Assembly: GCA_963702765.1 (NCBI GenBank) | Contig: CAVPEB010000071.1 | Span: 1-64,000, forward strand | Direction of reading: 5' to 3' | Length of the DNA stretch: 64,000 bases | Origin: DATMNR01 sp963702765 | GTDB lineage: Bacteria; Chloroflexota; Ktedonobacteria; Ktedonobacterales; Ktedonobacteraceae | Shown here: one piece after another, positions 18,716 to 27,346 of the stretch | How the letters are laid out: the number at the start of each line of letters is the position of its first letter | Position numbering within the stretch: the first letter of the stretch is position 1 | Position numbers and translations under genes: made by a program | Notes under the pieces: model-generated | The model's input: the letters and a program-made list of their open reading frames with translations, nothing else | The model's database searches: none | What the model was told of the DNA's origin: nothing

Positions 18716-20749
18716 CTATTTCAACCACGGCAAGCGTTTTTGTAGCTCCGGCAATGCCTGATCTACTGCCTGACGTCCTGCTGCAACGAACTTGCGCCCT
18801 TCAGAAAATTGTCGCAACGATACCTTGTGCAGTTTTGGACGGATAACAATATCCGCCTCACGGATGCTGTGCATGCCAATAGTTGCCATTGCCAGATCGT
18901 AGGTGCGTAGCAATAAATCAATAATGTGGGGTGACCTGGTTGATTTCAGATCTTTGTAAGATGCCTCTTCTAACCAGGGAGTTGCACTCTCCAATGCAGG
19001 GGGTTCCTGCCCTCCCAGTTCGGAGGCAATCAGAATATCCGCTCCCATCTTTCTTACAAGACGTATTGGTACTGGATCATGCATGCCTGCGTCCATTAAA
19101 ATGTGATCTCCTACAAGCACAGGGGGGAATATCCCTGGCAGCGAGACACTGGCTAAAGCTGCCTGCCAGAGTAATCCACGATCCAGCACAACACCTGCAC
19201 GCATTGAGAGATCAACGGCCACGGTTGCAAAGGGTACGAGCAGATCTTCGAAGCGTAAGTCTCCACAATGCTCGCGCAGCATGCGCTTCAGGCCCTTATT
19301 GGAGAAAATAGATGTGCGAGGTACATTCCACTGAACGATATGGCGCTGGATTTCCAGAAAAATTTCCTCGCTTTCAGCGGTAGACTTACCTATGAGATGC
19401 ATGCCAGGCGCGATGATACCACTGCTGCATGCCGCAATATAATCAAGTGGAACACCAGATAGTAGCAATCGCTCCAGAACCCCTAAATGCGCGAATCCTC
19501 TTGCACCGCCACCACCAAAAGCAATCCCTACCGTCTGGTGTGAGATATAGCGCGCAACAAAATCTACTGCCTTCGTCAACTCGGCCGCTTCTGCCACCTG
19601 TTGAAGTGTCGCCTGTCGATCCCAACATTGTTCCAGTAAAGCAGCGTCAGCGGGTAAGAGACGAGTTACAGCGTGGCCCAGGTCAACAGTATAGCGATCT
19701 TGCACACCGATGGTGGGGCGCTCAGTCACATGTGCTACGAAGTAAGAAGGAGCGGGTCCAGAGTGGGAAATTACCACTTCTACATTTTGAACTGAACTGG
19801 CTGAAACAATCACCATCGATCTTGTGGATTGTTCAGCTATGGTTTGAACTATGGCATGCGGGGTTGCCTGTGTGGTTACAAGCACAACATAATCGTAGCG
19901 TCCCGCAAGATCAATCAACGTTGTTGCAAGCACGCTGGCATCAATCGTAGACATTTGTTCAGACGTAGCAGCAAAGGCTGCAAAAGCAGGATAGTATTGA
20001 CCTTCAGTAGTTTTAGTCGGCGCACGGTGAGCCTGGAGCAAAGCATGATCCTGCGAACAATCTAACAGCGAAGGACGCGCCTGGTTAGCCAGGGTTGCAA
20101 AACGGGGGCCAATTGCTTGATCCTGTCCGCAAGCCTCAAGCATGAGTACTCGTTTGTGGCTGCGCATTGCCAGCGCATCCGCGATGTGTGCGATAAGTGA
20201 CCGCTCTACAAAAACTTCTGGATCATGCACGAGGTTAAGCCAGATTTTTTCAGCAGAAACATGTGAAAGTATCTTTCGATTTGTGCGTGCCAGGCGTCGC
20301 GAGAGAATGGCATTGATATTTTGCAAAAGTGTAGGACAGGTCTTGATCAACGTGAGAAAATCTGATTCCGGCAGCGCCCAGGCAGTAATATCCTCATCGG
20401 CGCATACTGTTGCAGAGGGAGGCTCGCCAGTAATCAGCGACATTTCACCAAAGCACTCACCTGGCCCCAATTGGGCAATTCTTGCACCATTGCCGGTATC
20501 TTCTTGTAAGAAGATGCTTACTGTGCCAGAAGCAATAATATATAACAGTCCATGCCATATGCCACTTTCGAGAATACGCGTGCCGCTTTCAAAAGTAGCT
20601 GGCTGTAGACGCGCAAGAATATGTGTTGTTTCTTCTGGTTGTAAGTTACGAAACAACGCGCTCGTTTCAATAAGTTTGTCAGGCTTTCGATATTGCATGA
20701 GGTGATTGTATCGGCAAATTGATCTGCTGTCCATAGGTTCAGCAACCAT
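18716..20749 (-). CDS. cNMP-binding/patatin-like phospholipase family protein
   Basis: About 660-677 aa. N-terminal cyclic-nucleotide-binding domain (residues about 30-150, with GPGECFGEMSLITGEPPSATV), a middle region resembling a MinD-like ATPase without a P-loop, and a C-terminal patatin domain with the GGGGARGFAHLGV oxyanion loop. The nucleophile elbow reads ACSSG instead of the usual GxSxG, and the Asp motif is DAG. This domain order is like the neuropathy target esterase/RssA group, which hydrolyse (lyso)phospholipids at the membrane. Whether the start is the ATG at 20749 or the one at 20698 is unclear, as neither has a good ribosome binding site. Confidence 0.85.
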   Translation of the reverse strand: MVAEPMDSRSICRYNHLMQYRKPDKLIETSALFRNLQPEETTHILARLQPATFESGTRILESGIWHGLLYIIASGTVSIFLQEDTGNGARIAQLGPGECFGEMSLITGEPPSATVCADEDITAWALPESDFLTLIKTCPTLLQNINAILSRRLARTNRKILSHVSAEKIWLNLVHDPEVFVERSLIAHIADALAMRSHKRVLMLEACGQDQAIGPRFATLANQARPSLLDCSQDHALLQAHRAPTKTTEGQYYPAFAAFAATSEQMSTIDASVLATTLIDLAGRYDYVVLVTTQATPHAIVQTIAEQSTRSMVIVSASSVQNVEVVISHSGPAPSYFVAHVTERPTIGVQDRYTVDLGHAVTRLLPADAALLEQCWDRQATLQQVAEAAELTKAVDFVARYISHQTVGIAFGGGGARGFAHLGVLERLLLSGVPLDYIAACSSGIIAPGMHLIGKSTAESEEIFLEIQRHIVQWNVPRTSIFSNKGLKRMLREHCGDLRFEDLLVPFATVAVDLSMRAGVVLDRGLLWQAALASVSLPGIFPPVLVGDHILMDAGMHDPVPIRLVRKMGADILIASELGGQEPPALESATPWLEEASYKDLKSTRSPHIIDLLLRTYDLAMATIGMHSIREADIVIRPKLHKVSLRQFSEGRKFVAAGRQAVDQALPELQKRLPWLK

Positions 20750-20825
20750 ATGGCTCTACTCGGTAAAAGTGCTTCTACAGCTAACATGACAAACGTTACA
20801 ATTTCCGTTTTCTTGCAACGATATT

Positions 20826-21093
20826 AGAATACCCTCGGTAAGAGGAGAACAAGTCGAGCATCCGTCCCTTTCGAGGGGTGGTCTTGTGAGGTAGTGTGTC
20901 CTGCCAATGCACCACTCTCAGGGGCAACTGCAAGACTAGCTTGTCCAAGCTCTCGAAAGAGGGCGATTGAAGGACGCTGAATCATCTGGGCGTGGCAGCC
21001 CACAGGACGGGTGAGATACCTCCCTAGTCTCACTCCTCTCCGATGATCAGCAGCGAAGGGAATATAGATACTCCGCAAGGAGGCTTACTGCAC
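20826..21093 (+). ncRNA. Presumptive omega RNA of the IsrB-like element
   Basis: About 270 bp immediately upstream of the RuvC-type gene, the position and size expected for an omega RNA, whose 5' end carries the guide. Visible hairpins: CCCT-TTCG-AGGG (20866-20877), CTCT-CGAA-AGAG (20950-20961), TGGGC/GCCCA (20987-21002) and GTGAGA/TCTCAC (21011-21033). No coding frame of its own. The guide would be sequence flanking the element's left end, about 20800-20830; the precise boundary is not determined. Confidence 0.7.
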
Positions 21094-22143
21094 ATGTTCG
21101 TACCAGTAATCGATCGTAATGGAACGCCTTTGATGCCAACGACACCAGGACGAGCGAGGCGCTTCCTTAAAAATGGTAAGGCGACACCGTTCTGGAAAGG
21201 CGGTGTGTTCTGCATCCGTTTAAACGTCGAGCCATCGGCGCGTGAAGCACAACAGATCGCAGTGGGCATAGACCCAGGATCGAAAAAGGAGGGCTACAGT
21301 GTGGCCTCTGCTGCACACACCTACCTCAATATTCAGGCTGATGCTGTAGTGTGGGTCAGTGATGCTGTTGCTAAGCGCCGTCAATTGCGTCGATCACGTC
21401 GAGGGCGCAAAGCCCCTTGCCGCAAACCACGTTCCAACAAGCTGCGCGCTGAGGCGAAGATCGCACCATCCACCAAAGCACGCTGGCAATGGAAGCTGAG
21501 GCTAGCAAACGCTTTATGCCAGCTTTTCCCGGTAAGTGTGTTTGTTGTCGAGGACATCAAGGCCTGCACCAAAGGCAAGCGGCTGTGGGATCAGTCGTTC
21601 TCCCCGTTGCAAGTTGGCAAGGCCTGGTTTTATGGGGAACTTGGGAAACTCGCTCCCGTCCAAATCGTGTCAGCATGGGAAACCAAGGTGTGGCGCGAGC
21701 AGAAGGGACTCAAGAAAACAGGTAGGAAGACGGCAGAGGTCTGGAACGCTCACTGCGTCGATGCCTGGGTGCTAGCTGCTGCGGCAATCGGTGGGGAAAT
21801 AACACCTGACAACACTCGCTTGCTGTGTTTGACCCCGTTCCGCTGGCATCGTCGACAGCTTCATAGGTTAGAACCGGAAAGAAGAGTAAAGCGCAAGCCC
21901 TATGGAGGAACCTTGAGTCTGGGCATTAAACGCGGAACCCTGATCGTGCACCCTTCCTACGGCAAAGCTTATGTGGGTGGCACAATGGGCGGGAAACTGA
22001 GCCTGCACGATCTGGACACAGGCAGGCGAATCACGCAAGGAGCGAAACTTTCTGAATGCCGTCTGGTAAAGCTTTTACGTTGGAGAACACGGCTCCTCCC
22101 TCTACCAAAAATTGGGATTGGTCTCCGTGCCCATACTAAATGA
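21094..22143 (+). CDS. isrB: IscB-family RNA-guided nuclease lacking HNH (IsrB type)
   Basis: A 349-aa protein with PLMP/RRXRR N-domain (PLMP at residues 12-15), RuvC-I GIDPGSK (Asp60), an Arg-rich bridge helix (KRRQLRRSRRGRK, about 94-106), RuvC-II VVEDI (Glu153), RuvC-III AHCVDAW (His220, Asp223), and a C-terminal basic beta-rich domain. Only about 65 residues separate RuvC-II and III, so there is no HNH; this is the architecture of IsrB, an omega-RNA-guided nickase ancestral to Cas9-type enzymes. All RuvC catalytic residues are present. The ATG at 21094 is preferred because AAGGAGG lies just upstream; the in-frame ATG at 21043 falls inside the RNA. No TnpA-type transposase is nearby, so it is a stand-alone element. 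Confidence 0.88.
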   Translation: MFVPVIDRNGTPLMPTTPGRARRFLKNGKATPFWKGGVFCIRLNVEPSAREAQQIAVGIDPGSKKEGYSVASAAHTYLNIQADAVVWVSDAVAKRRQLRRSRRGRKAPCRKPRSNKLRAEAKIAPSTKARWQWKLRLANALCQLFPVSVFVVEDIKACTKGKRLWDQSFSPLQVGKAWFYGELGKLAPVQIVSAWETKVWREQKGLKKTGRKTAEVWNAHCVDAWVLAAAAIGGEITPDNTRLLCLTPFRWHRRQLHRLEPERRVKRKPYGGTLSLGIKRGTLIVHPSYGKAYVGGTMGGKLSLHDLDTGRRITQGAKLSECRLVKLLRWRTRLLPLPKIGIGLRAHTK

Positions 22144-22184
22144 TCTTATGGGGAGCATTTCGAGATAGTTAGAGAGGACGTATC

Positions 22185-22619
22185 ATGAACATCAATGAGC
22201 AACTTGAAACACTACTAGCAAATTTAGGAGTAGAGATGGAATACGCAGAGCATGAGCAGCATGACGAAAACTCCGTTCCTGATATTTCCATTTTTCAGTC
22301 TTCACGCGATCACTATGGTGTCTTCTACCGCCTGGACATCATGGATCAAATGCCCCAACTGCGTATTATGATGCCTGTAGAACATGGGGCCTTGAAGCTT
22401 GAGATGTACCTGGTACTCCTGAGCATGAACACACCACTTCATACGTTGTTTAAAGGTATTTCCTCGTATCACGGAAGCCTTGTATTCGAACGGGGGCGGG
22501 AAGGCGCTTTACAGCATCTCCTCTATGCAGTTGCAGAAATGATGAAGCAGCTCTTCTGGTCAGGTGATCTCTACAGTATGGTTTTTCCCCCAGAAATCGA
22601 TGTTCGGCGCTTGATTTAG
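22185..22619 (+). CDS. Hypothetical protein, possible CesT/YbjN-like fold
   Basis: A 144-aa acidic soluble protein starting after AGAGAGGACGT. Not recognised with confidence. The pattern of a short helix, a beta-meander (YGVFYRLDIMDQMPQLRIMMPVE) and a final long helix resembles type III secretion chaperone-like/YbjN folds, which is only a guess. It begins 40 bp after the IsrB-like gene but reads in the same direction as the translin-menA pair. Confidence 0.6.
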   Translation: MNINEQLETLLANLGVEMEYAEHEQHDENSVPDISIFQSSRDHYGVFYRLDIMDQMPQLRIMMPVEHGALKLEMYLVLLSMNTPLHTLFKGISSYHGSLVFERGREGALQHLLYAVAEMMKQLFWSGDLYSMVFPPEIDVRRLI

Positions 22620-22784
22620 CGTTAAAGAATGAGTGCGGATGCTGAATGGGAAAGGTATTCGAGGGATATGGGTGGTGCGAGTGTGAGGAGAACACCGACA
22701 GGGCAAGCCCATTCCCTACATTTTGAATTATACGCGACCTGTGGTAAACTTGGTGGTGAAAAAGTGGAAGAAAGAAGATCTGCC

Positions 22785-23423
22785 ATGACCGATAATTTAG
22801 AAACTGCCGGGCTGGAAGCACTCAAGCACTTAGGATTTAAACACGCGGCACGCGAGCGAGCATTACCAAAATCACGAACTGCTATCCGATATTGCGCCAA
22901 TTGTATCCGTGCAACCCACCGTCAAGAATACGAGGTTGCGGCGGAACTCCTTGGGCAGGCAGCAACGCTGCTTACAGAAATGGCTGACGACTTGCAAGGG
23001 CACCCGGATATTTTATATGCCGGATTTGTGCAAGATGCTCAGAAAGAATACGCTGAAGCTGTAACGTTTATGGCGCTTACTCAAAACCGTCCTTTGCCCC
23101 TGGCTCCTGAACTCTCTATCGGCTGGGCGCCCTACCTCAATGGGCTTGGAGAAGCAGTAGGCGAGTTGAGACGTTACATACTTGATCAATTGAGGCGCGG
23201 CAATTTCGACAACTGCGAAATATATTTGCGTTATATGGATGATATTTATGCCCTCCTGATCACAATTGACTTCCCCGATGCTATCACTGGAGGACTGCGT
23301 CGCACAACAGATACAACTCGTGGTATTTTGGAGAAGACGCGTGGTGATCTAACGATTGCAGTCAGACAGGCTCAATTGGAACGTGCCATGCTTACTTTGC
23401 AGCAACATTTAGAGAATAAGTGA
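22785..23423 (+). CDS. Translin-family protein
   Basis: A 212-aa all-helical protein matching the translin fold: YLRYMDDIYALLITIDFP, LGEAVGELRRYILDQLRRGN and the final LEKTRGDLTIAVRQAQLE helix correspond to the signature helices of translin/TRAX. Translins bind single-stranded nucleic acid as octamers, and with TRAX form the C3PO ribonuclease. Prokaryotic members exist mainly in archaea and some bacteria. The longer frame from 22629 is rejected: GGAAGAAAGAAG lies before 22785. Its TGA overlaps the GTG of the next gene, so it is translationally coupled to menA. Confidence 0.8.
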   Translation: MTDNLETAGLEALKHLGFKHAARERALPKSRTAIRYCANCIRATHRQEYEVAAELLGQAATLLTEMADDLQGHPDILYAGFVQDAQKEYAEAVTFMALTQNRPLPLAPELSIGWAPYLNGLGEAVGELRRYILDQLRRGNFDNCEIYLRYMDDIYALLITIDFPDAITGGLRRTTDTTRGILEKTRGDLTIAVRQAQLERAMLTLQQHLENK

Positions 23424-24640
23424 GTAACTCGATGCAAAGCAAGGATATGCCTGAAAGTAATTCCGATACTTCGTCCGATACAGCGCAAGCGAATGAAACG
23501 ATCTCTCCACAGATGGTTACCGCAAATTCTGTCCAATCTGGAAAAGTGCCGGTAGTGCATGTTGGCACACAGCAAGCGGTGAGCGAACTTCAGCCCAACA
23601 TTTCTACCTACTCCGTGGTTGCCACAAACGGAGTCTCGCAACCTGTACCTCTGGTTGAGCAACCATTGGAAAGTGGCCTCAGTCGGAGAGAATGGTTAGC
23701 GATCTGGTGGAAGGGCATACGCCCCGCCTATTTACGGCTCTCATTACTACCAGTGGCACTTGGGAGTGTTGTAGCCTGGACCCAAAGTATCTCTCAGAGG
23801 ACGCCACGCGGAACCTTTCATCTTATCACATTTGTATTGACTGTTATCGCTGTACTCTTGCTTCAGACGAGCGCTCATCTCATCAATGATTACTATGATT
23901 ATCTTAGAGGCATCGACACGAACAACTCGCTGGGGCCTGGAGGCCTCATTCAACAAGGAATAATCAAACCCGCCAGGGTACTCGCTGTTGGGCTGGTAGC
24001 ATTGGTACTGGGCGCTATATTTGGGACTTTAGCAGCGATATCAGGTGGCTGGCTCGTGATTGTATTCGGTCTGATTGGAGTACTCGCCGCATATTTCTAC
24101 AGTGGGATACCTAGAGGACTTTCATCGCTAGCACTGGGCGAATTTGTATGCTTTTTCATTTTTGGCCCGTTGATAACAATTGGAACGTATACAGTACAAA
24201 CAGGGCACCTGGATCGCATAGTGTATATCTATAGCATCTCGCTTGGATTACTGGCTACGGCTTTCATTCACTTGAATAATATGCGCGATACTGAAAGCGA
24301 TGCTCCAGCTGGAAAACTTACGCTGGCGTCTCTTTTGGGATTACGCCTGAGCCGCACGTTGTATGTGATTCTTGTTGTTGGAGCCTATGCGCCTGTAGTA
24401 GCTCTTGGATTGCCGAGAAACGCGCCGCATATTGTGCTTCTTGTGCTATGGACATTTCCAATCCTGGTTATTGCGATCACCACCGTCTTACGCACATCTA
24501 GCCCTGCAAGCCTGCATACGGCAATGTTTGAAACGCTGAAGCTTGAAATGTTCTTTACGATTTTACTTATTGTGGCGCTCATTGTGAATGCATATCTTCC
24601 CATTGTGATACATCTTCCCTGGTTTACTTTGCCTTTTTAG
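23420..24640 (+). CDS. menA: UbiA-family prenyltransferase, MenA-like
   Basis: About 400 aa, eight to nine membrane helices. The first Asp-rich motif is NDYYDYLRGID and the second lies near NNMRDTESDAPAGKLTLA, typical of 1,4-dihydroxy-2-naphthoate polyprenyltransferase, which makes demethylmenaquinone. A disordered N-terminal extension of about 90 residues, rich in Ser, Thr and Val, precedes the catalytic core and is unusual. The start is the GTG at 23420, overlapping the translin stop, or the ATG at 23432. Menaquinone synthesis fits the respiratory c-type cytochromes implied by the ccm cluster. Confidence 0.85.
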   Translation: MSNSMQSKDMPESNSDTSSDTAQANETISPQMVTANSVQSGKVPVVHVGTQQAVSELQPNISTYSVVATNGVSQPVPLVEQPLESGLSRREWLAIWWKGIRPAYLRLSLLPVALGSVVAWTQSISQRTPRGTFHLITFVLTVIAVLLLQTSAHLINDYYDYLRGIDTNNSLGPGGLIQQGIIKPARVLAVGLVALVLGAIFGTLAAISGGWLVIVFGLIGVLAAYFYSGIPRGLSSLALGEFVCFFIFGPLITIGTYTVQTGHLDRIVYIYSISLGLLATAFIHLNNMRDTESDAPAGKLTLASLLGLRLSRTLYVILVVGAYAPVVALGLPRNAPHIVLLVLWTFPILVIAITTVLRTSSPASLHTAMFETLKLEMFFTILLIVALIVNAYLPIVIHLPWFTLPF

Positions 24641-24719
24641 GTAATCTGGCGACACTTATGAACTTTCTTCACACTAGCTACAATGGATTTTTCACAGGCC
24701 TCAATCCATTTCTCCGCGC

Positions 24720-24748
24720 TTGACGCTCACCTCTCAGGGTGATATGTT
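24720..24748 (+). promoter_or_regulatory. Promoter of riboswitch 1
   Basis: TTGACG (24720-24725), 17-bp spacer, TATGTT (24743-24748). Transcription would begin about 20 bases before the fluoride aptamer. Confidence 0.5.
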
Positions 24749-24772
24749 GATGATTGAACAAGACATTCATAC

Positions 24773-24826
24773 AGCGATGAAGCTCGCTTGATATGCCGGA
24801 ATCCTCGGCTCATAGCTTCTACCTCA
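24773..24826 (+). promoter_or_regulatory. Fluoride riboswitch (crcB motif), copy 1
   Basis: AGCGATGAAGCTCGCT matches the 5' half of the crcB aptamer (GGCGAUGAGGCCCGCC in the Thermotoga example), with GAAGCT pairing to AGCTTC in CATAGCTTCTACC, the characteristic 3' half (UGAU-GGCCUC-UAC). A GCCG/CGGC stem (24795-24809) fills the middle hairpin. One base of the UGAU element is changed to UCAT. The aptamer's 3' strand is also the 5' arm of a terminator, a standard expression platform: fluoride binding should prevent termination. Confidence 0.85.
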
Positions 24827-24872
24827 ATAAGAAGAGCCAGTAATAGGTTCATATGCAGGTAGAAGCTTTTTT
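24814..24872 (+). terminator. Riboswitch 1 terminator
   Basis: AGCTTCTACCT (24814-24824) pairs perfectly over 11 bp with AGGTAGAAGCT (24857-24867) and is followed by a T6 run. The 5' arm overlaps the aptamer, so termination and ligand binding are mutually exclusive. Confidence 0.85.
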
Positions 24873-24882
24873 CTGCTCACAT

Positions 24883-25061
24883 ATGATCCAACAGAAGCAA
24901 AAGCGCGTGAGAGAAATGGATCAGAGAAATGCTGTAGCGAAAAGCAGCACAACTATTCAGGGTATGCTCCCAGATGATAGAAGCTATCCTGAAAAGGGCT
25001 TAAAAGCATGAGCAGTCTATTGCCCATTCTAGGTTTTGGGAGTATTCTCAAAATCGCATAA
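24883..25061 (+). other. Two tiny coupled ORFs downstream of riboswitch 1
   Basis: An ATG at 24883 opens 42 codons ending in TGA at 25009-25011, which overlaps the ATG of a 17-codon frame (MSSLLPILGFGSILKIA) to 25061. Neither resembles a known protein and ribosome binding sites are poor. They may be leader peptides or the debris of a former fluoride exporter gene. The rest of the 25062-25244 stretch holds a GGCCTCA/TGAGGCC hairpin at 25145-25163 and no gene. Confidence 0.3.
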
Positions 25062-25244
25062 AGCGTGCAAAATTGGTATATAGCAGTGTTGCAAGCACAT
25101 GTGCAAGCGATAGAAACTTCTTGAGGTTGTATACTTTCTAAAGTGGCCTCAGGTCATGAGGCCTCTCAAAAAGAGAAGATCAACAGAGCAATCGACAGCA
25201 CTTCGTTGTCTCATTCTTACTATCTGCCGAATACGGAGGAACCT

Positions 25245-26273
25245 ATGCCTATTCGCTTTGATCGACACCAGAAAATTGCCCGCTACCTTGATCCGCGCAC
25301 CGGCTTCCAGGAAAAGAGCATTGCCTGCGAAATCCGCCGAGACCCATTGACAGGTCGCAGTGGACGGGTTGCTCATGGGCTAGGGTTTCACATCCAACCG
25401 TTGGATATTGCGCCATTGCTTGCTGCATCAGCACCTTCCTGCCCTTTCTGCCCTGATCTGCTGTTCAAGGTGACCCCCAAATTCCCAAGTGAGATCGTCC
25501 CTGAGGGACGCCTTCAGCTAGGAGAGGCTGTGCTTTTCCCCAACTTAGTGCCATATGATGAACATAGCGCGGTTACAGTTATGAGCCAGGAACACTATGT
25601 GCCTCTGGGAAATTTCACACACTCCCAACTGTTTGATGCTTTCCGTGTCAGTCAGGACTATCTTCACTATGTCCAGCGGCACTCTCAGACTCCCTATCCA
25701 CTCGTCTTCTGGAATTATTTTCCCGCCTCGGGAGGAACCCAAATCCATCCCCACCTGCAGATCCTGGCTACCGATACGCCTGGCAATACCCTTGAAGAGG
25801 AATTAACGTCTAGCTCACACTACTACGGTGAGAATGGTCGTTCCTATTGGGCAGATTTGCTTGTGGCGGAAGAAGGTCTGGGAGAGCGATGGGTGGCACG
25901 AGGAGCACACAGCGCCTGGATTACGAGTTTTGTCTCTCGGAGCTTGTTGGCAGATACGCTCATCTTGTTTCCAGAGATTCAAACGTTTTTAGATCTCACC
26001 GATGAAGGATTGGATGAGTTCTGCCGGGGATTAGGACAGGCGCTTCACCACCTGGCATCCCAGGGGGTGTACAGTTTCAATTTGGCATGGTTCTCAGGTG
26101 TCGCGGGAAGCCAGGAGATGTGTCTGCATGCCCGGCTTTCCCCGCGTCTCTATCTCACACAGAGCATCTGGGGAACTGATACGACCGCGCTCCAGCATCT
26201 CTACCAGGAGCACTTCATGGTTCAGACTCCAGAAGTGGTGGCCACTGCCCTCCGGCAAGCTATAAAGTTCTAA
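25245..26273 (+). CDS. GalT-like HIT-superfamily nucleotidyltransferase
   Basis: A 342-aa protein resembling galactose-1-phosphate uridylyltransferase. The CPFC near the N-terminus matches a GalT zinc-site half, and HPHLQ within NYFPASGGTQIHPHLQ is the HxHxQ catalytic motif, whose first His-type residue forms the nucleotidyl intermediate. Substrate is unknown. The frame extends upstream to 25143, but GGAGGA directly precedes the ATG at 25245. It is the first full gene after fluoride riboswitch 1, about 370 bp downstream of the terminator; a separate promoter in between cannot be excluded. Confidence 0.75.
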   Translation: MPIRFDRHQKIARYLDPRTGFQEKSIACEIRRDPLTGRSGRVAHGLGFHIQPLDIAPLLAASAPSCPFCPDLLFKVTPKFPSEIVPEGRLQLGEAVLFPNLVPYDEHSAVTVMSQEHYVPLGNFTHSQLFDAFRVSQDYLHYVQRHSQTPYPLVFWNYFPASGGTQIHPHLQILATDTPGNTLEEELTSSSHYYGENGRSYWADLLVAEEGLGERWVARGAHSAWITSFVSRSLLADTLILFPEIQTFLDLTDEGLDEFCRGLGQALHHLASQGVYSFNLAWFSGVAGSQEMCLHARLSPRLYLTQSIWGTDTTALQHLYQEHFMVQTPEVVATALRQAIKF

Positions 26274-26408
26274 AGATAACCAATTGAACCACCATCCAGG
26301 ACTCGGTCAGTAATACAACAAATTGAGTGTTGCCAACTGGTAAATTGACAATTTCTGACCGCTTTTTGTGGTAGTCTGTAGAAAAAGAAGCAGAAAGGGG
26401 CAAACTCT

Positions 26409-26671
26409 ATGGCTGAACAACAGATTTCTCTTCTCCCTTTTTATCAAGGCTGGATACCTATCAGGAACTGCTTCTCAAGGCTATTGAGCCGCTGTCACTC
26501 GATCAACTGTCCCTACGTAGCGCGCCACATCTCCGTTCGATCGGGGAAAACGCCGCTCATATCGTTGGGACGCGCGTTGGCATGATCCATGGAGTTCTGG
26601 GTGAAGGTGTACGCTTTCGGGCAACATTTGCACAAAGACCCAGAAGAAAGCCCTCTATCGAAAGGGCTTGA
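26409..26671 (+). pseudogene. DinB-family four-helix protein, frameshifted
   Basis: ATG at 26409 opens MAEQQISLLPFYQGW; the frame then shifts by one base near 26453 and continues as TYQELLLKAIEPLSLDQLSL, SIGENAAHIVGTRVG and HGVLGEG, a DinB-like N-terminal half with its conserved His. The C-terminal half is missing. A promoter-like region and AAAGGGG precede it. A related intact gene follows directly. Confidence 0.7.
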
Positions 26672-26699
26672 TTTGATATTACCGTAAAAGGAAAGAAGA

Positions 26700-27197
26700 A
26701 TGGGAACCACTATCAGCAAAACCCAACTCCTTGCTGAATTGAACAATGAAAATGCTTACTGGCAAGCATTGCTAGATGATATTGGTGAAGCCAATATGAC
26801 ACAGCCAGAAGTCGCTGGTGGCTGGTCTATCAAGGATATAGTTGCACACTTAACTGGCTGGCGACGCCGGACGGTAAGACGAATCCAGGCAACTCGCAAT
26901 CACGAACCAGACGTTACACCGCCCTGGCCATCAGAGCTGCAGGAAGATGATGACATCAATGCCTGGATTTACGAATCCAATCGAGATCGTCCATTAGCAG
27001 ATGTACTCAACGATTCGCGTGAAGTCTTTCAACAATTGGTAGATGCCATTGATGCATTTTCTGCTGATGAGCTCCAAGATCTTCAACGCATTGAATGGCT
27101 GGAAGGAGAGTCGTTAAGCGGCAAATTTGTCTTCTCTCACTTTCACGAGGAGCATGAGCCAGATATGCGTGCCTGGCTAGTCAGAGTTCAGAGTTAG
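26700..27197 (+). CDS. DinB/ClbS-DfsB-like four-helix bundle protein
   Basis: A 165-aa protein starting after GGAAAGAAGA. Four helices with GGWSIKDIVAHLTGWRRR and the C-terminal FSHFHEEHEPDMRAWL match the ClbS/DfsB branch of the DinB superfamily, which includes self-resistance hydrolases (colibactin) and metal-dependent thiol transferases. Two His-containing positions could bind metal. The exact role is unknown. It sits next to a frameshifted paralogue, suggesting a duplicated pair. Confidence 0.8.
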   Translation: MGTTISKTQLLAELNNENAYWQALLDDIGEANMTQPEVAGGWSIKDIVAHLTGWRRRTVRRIQATRNHEPDVTPPWPSELQEDDDINAWIYESNRDRPLADVLNDSREVFQQLVDAIDAFSADELQDLQRIEWLEGESLSGKFVFSHFHEEHEPDMRAWLVRVQS

Positions 27198-27346
27198 GAG
27201 GATAAGTTAACCAGGTCGTGTCCTCAAAGTAGTGGCATCTAGCTGTGACAATCGAGTTCAAACGCCAATAAGCTGGAGAAGCCTTATCTGAGGCAAAAAC
27301 GTGGTGGCGTACTCGACTTCGGTTGTAAATCAATTTACCAGGTACT

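Noticed and set aside
21094..22143. TnpB/Fanzor-type or Cas12-like nuclease
   Set aside because: PLMP N-domain and bridge helix placement after RuvC-I are of the IscB line; no zinc-finger CxxC of TnpB is present.
21094..22143. Full IscB with HNH
   Set aside because: No HNH Cys/His cluster; spacing between RuvC-II and III is too short.
22629..22784. N-terminal extension of the translin-like protein
   Set aside because: Poor resemblance and a better ribosome binding site before 22785.
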